From the NCBI RefSeq assembly GCF_014859355.1, contig NZ_JACUUJ010000017.1:1-60651 (forward strand): a stretch of 60,651 nt of DNA. The letters run 5' to 3'. The notes under the pieces were generated by a model that was given only the letters and a program-made list of their open reading frames with translations, had not been told where the DNA came from and made no database searches. The translations under genes and the position numbers were made by a program. Numbering within the stretch: position 1 is the first letter of the stretch; every line of letters begins with the position of its first letter. Positions 56,564-60,651 of the stretch are shown piece by piece. The DNA comes from Yoonia sp. (GTDB taxonomy: Bacteria > Pseudomonadota > Alphaproteobacteria > Rhodobacterales > Rhodobacteraceae).

Positions 56564-58228
56564 TCAGACCTCTTCCATCTGGTCGGTGCCACCGCCGCAG
56601 GCTTTTACCTGCGCGCCATTGGGCATTTTGAAATCGGCGGTGCGCTGACGGCTGCGTTCCTTGCCTTGCGCGCGCAGGGCTTCGCGGCGTTCGGCGGCGC
56701 GCGCGGCCTTGTCGGCGCTGGCGTCCCAATCGTCCATCTGCGCCTCGGCGATGGTGCGGGTGGTGTCAAACTGGAAGTCCAGCTTGTTTTTCGATTGCGG
56801 TCCGGTATAGCCGACCTTGCCCAAATCATAGAACGTGCGCGCGAAACCGGCCTTCATAAAGGCCTTGAGGCATCCCAACAGATACCGCCGCCGAAATCCG
56901 GTGCCGCGCCATGGATAGTGGAACAGCGCCTTTTTCATGTAAAACCGGCGATAGTTGTTCATCACCCCGTCCAGCAATTCGCCCCGCGTCATGGCGGCGG
57001 GTTTCATGATCGGGGTTACAAAGTTGTAGCGGCTGAAGTCGAACACCTCGACCTGATCCTTGAGTTCCTGAAACAAGGGCGTGAAAGGCCACGGCGTATA
57101 CATCGCCCAGTTCGCCAGATCGGGCTGCCAATCCCAGGCCATTTTATAGGTTTCGTTCAGGGTTTCAGGGGTTTCGTTGTCCAGCCCCACGATAAACTGC
57201 GCCTCGACCAGAATGTCGGCTTCGCGTAGCAGGCGGATGGCTGTCTTGTTTTCCTCGACCTTTGTTTCCTTGTTGAAGATATCCAGCTTCATCTGCGCTG
57301 CGGCCTCGGTGCCAAGGCTGACGTGGACCAGCCCGGCTTTGCGGTAGAATTTCAGCAATTCGCGGTCGCGGTAAATATCCGTCACACGGGTGTTGATGCC
57401 CCATTTGACCCGGCGCGGCAGGTCGCGCGCGATCAGTTCCTCGCAGAACTGGATGAATTTCTTGCGGTTGATGGTGGGTTCCTCATCCGCAAGAATGAAA
57501 AACCCGACCCCCTGTTCGTTCACCAGCTTTTCGATTTCATCGACGACCTTTTTAGGGTCGCGCACGCGGTAATCGCGCCAGAATTTCCACTGGCTACAGA
57601 ATGAACAGGTAAAGGGGCAGCCGCGCGCCATATTCGGGATCGCCACGCGCGTGTTCAGCGGAATATAGATGTATTTTTCCCACTCAAGGATTGTCCAGTC
57701 AGGGTCGATCCCGTCCAGATCCTTGACCGTGCTGGCGGCCTGTGTCGCGACGATCTGGTCGCCGTCGATGAACGCCAGCCCCTTGATCTGATGCTTGTCC
57801 GCAGGCCAGCGCCCGTCGCGGACCGCGCACATCAGTTCGGTCAGGATCTCTTCGCCCTCGCCGCGCACGATCACATCGACCCATGGGGCCTCGGAAAGAA
57901 CCTGTTTATACATGAATGTCGCATGGACACCGCCCAACATGCGTAGCGCCTTTGGCGCGCGGTCTTGCGCGATGCGCAACACCTCCTCTGCGCGGTAGAT
58001 CGACGGGGTGATCGCTGTGACCCCCACCACATCGGGGGCAAGTGCGGCAATCTGGTCAGCCAGATCGGCATCGTCTATATTGTCGGTCATCGCGTCAATG
58101 AAATGGATATCGTCAAACCCGACACGCCGCAGCGACCCTGTCAGATAGGCCACCCACGCAGGGGGCCACGTGCCGGCGATTTCGGCGCCGCCGGAACGGT
58201 AATTGGGGTGAATAAACAGGATGCGCAT
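56564..58228 (-). CDS. bchE: Oxygen-independent Mg-protoporphyrin IX monomethyl ester cyclase
   Basis: The 554-residue radical-SAM enzyme has an N-terminal B12-binding domain (about residues 1-140, IHPNYRSGG) and the [4Fe-4S] loop CPFTCSFC (Cys204, 208, 211). It forms ring E of bacteriochlorophyll without oxygen, taking the new oxygen from water. The start at 58228 (MRILFIHP) has GGAGACAAGG upstream. The promoter region carries tandem PpsR-type palindromes and an FNR-type box, consistent with low-oxygen induction. bchJ follows at once. Confidence 0.96.
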   Translation of the reverse strand: MRILFIHPNYRSGGAEIAGTWPPAWVAYLTGSLRRVGFDDIHFIDAMTDNIDDADLADQIAALAPDVVGVTAITPSIYRAEEVLRIAQDRAPKALRMLGGVHATFMYKQVLSEAPWVDVIVRGEGEEILTELMCAVRDGRWPADKHQIKGLAFIDGDQIVATQAASTVKDLDGIDPDWTILEWEKYIYIPLNTRVAIPNMARGCPFTCSFCSQWKFWRDYRVRDPKKVVDEIEKLVNEQGVGFFILADEEPTINRKKFIQFCEELIARDLPRRVKWGINTRVTDIYRDRELLKFYRKAGLVHVSLGTEAAAQMKLDIFNKETKVEENKTAIRLLREADILVEAQFIVGLDNETPETLNETYKMAWDWQPDLANWAMYTPWPFTPLFQELKDQVEVFDFSRYNFVTPIMKPAAMTRGELLDGVMNNYRRFYMKKALFHYPWRGTGFRRRYLLGCLKAFMKAGFARTFYDLGKVGYTGPQSKNKLDFQFDTTRTIAEAQMDDWDASADKAARAAERREALRAQGKERSRQRTADFKMPNGAQVKACGGGTDQMEEV

Positions 58229-58244
58229 GGCCTTGTCTCCATTG

Positions 58245-58295
58245 TGTAAGATAAATCTGACACAATAGCTGTCCATTTAACTTGACATGGATCAA
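58245..58295 (-). promoter_or_regulatory. bchE promoter: two PpsR/CrtJ-type sites and an FNR-type box
   Basis: Two TGT-N12-ACA palindromes lie at 58245-58262 and 58270-58287, 7 nt apart; the second is a full TGTC-N10-GACA. A TTGAC-ATGG-ATCAA (58282-58295) matches the FNR/FnrL consensus TTGAT-N4-ATCAA at nine of ten bases and overlaps the second palindrome. The set begins 17 nt before the bchE start codon. Confidence 0.75.
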
Positions 58296-58408
58296 AGCGC
58301 GCCACGCCGATTTGCCGCGCCGAACCCCGCCAGATGTTCTATCCCCCCTTGCACATGGCCGCGCCTTCCCTATAACCCGCGAGAATTTGCAAATCAGAGG
58401 GGCCTGCC

Positions 58409-60651
58409 ATGCCAAAGCGTACCGACATCAAGTCGATCATGATTATTGGTGCTGGCCCCATTATTATCGGACAGGCCTGCGAATTCGACTATTCCGGCGC
58501 GCAAGCCTGCAAGGCACTGCGCGAAGAAGGGTATCGGGTTATTCTGGTAAACTCGAACCCCGCCACGATCATGACCGACCCGGGGCTGGCCGATGCCACC
58601 TATATCGAACCGATCACTCCCGAAGTTGTGGCCAAAATCATCGAAAAGGAACGCCCCGATGCCTTGCTGCCGACCATGGGCGGGCAAACCGGGCTAAACA
58701 CATCGCTGGCGCTGGCCGATATGGGGGTGCTGGAAAAATTCGGGGTCGAGATGATCGGCGCCAAACGCGAAGCCATCGAAATGGCCGAAGACCGCAAACT
58801 GTTCCGCGAGGCGATGGACCGGCTGGGCATTGAAAACCCCAAGGCCACGATCATCACCGCGCCAGAGGTCAACGGCAAGCGCGACATCAAGGCGGGTCTG
58901 CAACTGGCCATTGATGCCATCGAATATGTTGGCCTGCCCGCGATCATCCGCCCCGCCTTTACCCTTGGCGGCACCGGCGGCGGCGTGGCCTATAATCGCG
59001 AAGAATACGAATTCTATTGCCGGTCAGGGATGGAGGCATCGCCCGTCGGGCAAATCCTGGTCGATGAATCCCTGCTGGGCTGGAAAGAATTCGAAATGGA
59101 GGTCGTGCGCGACCGGGCCGACAACGCCATCATTGTCTGTGCCATCGAAAACGTCGACCCGATGGGCGTGCATACCGGCGACAGCATTACCGTGGCCCCG
59201 GCGCTGACGCTGACCGACAAGGAATACCAGATCATGCGCACGCACAGCATCAACGTGCTGCGCGAAATCGGCGTGGAAACCGGCGGATCAAACGTGCAAT
59301 GGGCGGTCAACCCCGAAGACGGGCGCATGGTGGTCATTGAAATGAACCCCCGCGTGTCACGGTCTTCTGCGCTGGCGTCCAAGGCCACGGGTTTTCCGAT
59401 CGCGAAAATCGCGGCGAAACTGGCCGTGGGCTATACGCTGGACGAGCTGGACAACGATATCACCGGTGTCACGCCCGCGTCGTTCGAACCCACGATTGAC
59501 TATGTCGTCACGAAAATCCCGCGCTTTGCTTTCGAAAAATTCGCAGGTTCCGAACCGCATCTGACCACCGCAATGAAATCCGTGGGCGAGGCCATGGCGA
59601 TTGGCCGCACCTTTCACGAATCGATGCAAAAGGCGCTGGCGTCTCTGGAAACCGGGCTGACCGGGTTTGACGAAATCATCATCCCCGGCGCCCCCGATGC
59701 AGCCGCCATCACCAAGGCGCTGGCCAAACAGACCCCCGACCGCATACGTGTCATCGCGCAGGCGATGCGCCACGGGCTGTCCGATGATGACATCCACGCC
59801 GTCACCAAATTCGACCCGTGGTTCCTGGCCCGCATCCGCGAAATCATCGAAGCCGAGGCCGAAATTCGCAAAAACGGCCTGCCCGTGACCGAAAGCGGGC
59901 TGCGCGCGGTCAAGATGTTGGGCTTTACCGATGCCCGCCTTGCCAAACTGACCGGCCGCACCGAAGACAACGTGCGCCGCGCACGCCTGAACCTTGGCGT
60001 GAACGCCGTGTTCAAACGGATCGACACATGCGCCGCCGAATTCGAGGCGCAGACGCCCTACATGTATTCCACCTATGAAACCCCGGTAATGGGCGATGTC
60101 GAATGCGAGGCGCGCCCGTCGGACCGCAAAAAGGTCGTTATTCTGGGGGGCGGCCCCAACCGGATCGGGCAGGGAATCGAGTTTGATTACTGCTGCTGCC
60201 ATGCCTGTTTTGCCCTGACCGATCAGGGCTATGAAACCATCATGATAAACTGCAACCCCGAAACCGTATCCACTGATTACGACACATCGGACCGGCTGTA
60301 TTTCGAACCGCTTACCTTTGAACACGTGATGGAAATTCTGCGTGTCGAACAGGATAACGGCACATTGCACGGCGTGATCGTGCAATTCGGCGGGCAGACC
60401 CCGTTGAAACTGGCCAACGCCCTGCAAGAGGCCGGAATCCCCATTCTGGGCACAACACCAGACGCCATCGACCTGGCCGAAGACCGCGAACGGTTTCAGG
60501 ATCTGGTCAACCGGCTGGGCCTGAAACAGCCGGTGAACGGGATCGCATCGACCGATGAACAGGCCTTTGCCATTGCCGCCGATATCGGCTTTCCGCTGGT
60601 GATCCGCCCGTCTTATGTGCTGGGCGGGCGCGCGATGGAAATCGTGCGCGA
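58409..60651 (+). CDS. carB: Carbamoyl-phosphate synthase large subunit (5' part, runs off the window)
   Basis: The frame opens at the ATG at 58409 ([21 protein letters not shown]) with AGAGG upstream and stays open to the window end, giving 747 codons of an expected about 1,100. The first ATP-grasp half is complete ([28 protein letters not shown]), and the second half begins with [19 protein letters not shown]. The enzyme makes carbamoyl phosphate for arginine (argF in this window) and pyrimidines. It is divergent from bchE over a 180-nt shared control region. Confidence 0.97.
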   Translation, partial: MPKRTDIKSIMIIGAGPIIIGQACEFDYSGAQACKALREEGYRVILVNSNPATIMTDPGLADATYIEPITPEVVAKIIEKERPDALLPTMGGQTGLNTSLALADMGVLEKFGVEMIGAKREAIEMAEDRKLFREAMDRLGIENPKATIITAPEVNGKRDIKAGLQLAIDAIEYVGLPAIIRPAFTLGGTGGGVAYNREEYEFYCRSGMEASPVGQILVDESLLGWKEFEMEVVRDRADNAIIVCAIENVDPMGVHTGDSITVAPALTLTDKEYQIMRTHSINVLREIGVETGGSNVQWAVNPEDGRMVVIEMNPRVSRSSALASKATGFPIAKIAAKLAVGYTLDELDNDITGVTPASFEPTIDYVVTKIPRFAFEKFAGSEPHLTTAMKSVGEAMAIGRTFHESMQKALASLETGLTGFDEIIIPGAPDAAAITKALAKQTPDRIRVIAQAMRHGLSDDDIHAVTKFDPWFLARIREIIEAEAEIRKNGLPVTESGLRAVKMLGFTDARLAKLTGRTEDNVRRARLNLGVNAVFKRIDTCAAEFEAQTPYMYSTYETPVMGDVECEARPSDRKKVVILGGGPNRIGQGIEFDYCCCHACFALTDQGYETIMINCNPETVSTDYDTSDRLYFEPLTFEHVMEILRVEQDNGTLHGVIVQFGGQTPLKLANALQEAGIPILGTTPDAIDLAEDRERFQDLVNRLGLKQPVNGIASTDEQAFAIAADIGFPLVIRPSYVLGGRAMEIVR

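Noticed and set aside
54937..56631. Long forward-strand frame of 564 codons opposite aspS and bchJ
   Set aside because: It is the antisense shadow of aspS, which has full class II motifs. GC-rich codon use opens such frames; it has no domain and no ribosome site.
59357..60427. Minus-strand frame of 356 codons inside carB
   Set aside because: It is antisense to the carB frame, which shows clear ATP-grasp motifs. Its His/Gly/Asp-rich composition is typical of a shadow frame.
1..60651. tRNA, rRNA, CRISPR, insertion sequences or prophage
   Set aside because: I looked for tRNA T-loop patterns, spaced direct repeats, transposase motifs and phage structural genes and saw none.

Overview
The window reads as a chromosomal segment of a marine-type alphaproteobacterium of the Rhodobacteraceae (Roseobacter group), very probably an aerobic anoxygenic phototroph. 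This rests on a GcrA cell-cycle regulator, an FtsZ ending in the alphaproteobacterial tail [14 protein letters not shown]2484 proteins inside the murC-murB operon, DUF1467 and DUF6455 proteins, the propionyl/methylmalonyl-CoA accessory genes meaB and mce, and the bacteriochlorophyll genes bchE and bchJ. I see no tRNA, rRNA, insertion sequence, prophage or CRISPR array.

Layout. 0-13.5 kb is an accessory, envelope and stress region: an XRE regulator with a palindrome-rich promoter, a SulP anion transporter, an ECF sigma/anti-sigma pair divergent from a secreted poly-Asp subtilase, a coiled-coil protein, a GntP permease, an arsR-ACR3 arsenite module, a two-cysteine rhodanese with a secreted partner, a DUF305 metal-type protein and a ClC channel. 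A 0.77 kb AT-rich gap (13506-14272) separates this from a long minus-strand cell-envelope block. That block is transcribed lepA, small membrane protein, murD, [MCP], then ftsW-murG-murC-(three tiny membrane proteins)-murB-ddl-ftsQ-ftsA-ftsZ-lpxC-bamD-recN. ftsW to murB is joined by 4-nt or 1-nt stop/start overlaps, so it is probably one translationally coupled unit. A forward-strand flavoprotein and an N-terminally short chemoreceptor split murD from ftsW.

35-53 kb is mixed housekeeping: LMW phosphatase, meaB, rpmB with a strong terminator, hrpB, a Nudix hydrolase with a Pit phosphate transporter, argD-argF, an orphan ABC-2 permease, gcrA, rimO, a hemolysin-III protein, an M48 lipoprotein protease, a histone-deacetylase-like hydrolase, a nitroreductase coupled to an EI24/CysZ-like protein, and methylmalonyl-CoA epimerase. 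53-60.6 kb holds a response regulator, aspS, bchJ, bchE and the 5' two thirds of carB, which runs off the window.

The strongest new regulatory reads are: (a) the bchE promoter, which carries two TGT-N12-ACA (PpsR/CrtJ-type) palindromes and a 9/10 FNR-type box in about 50 bp; (b) a near-canonical ECF promoter (GGAAT-N16-CGTC) in front of the poly-Asp subtilase, divergent from the sigma factor gene; (c) two nested palindromes over the -35 and -10 of the XRE gene; and (d) the coupled run of three small membrane proteins inside the mur operon. All functional statements are from sequence reading only; no database search was run.
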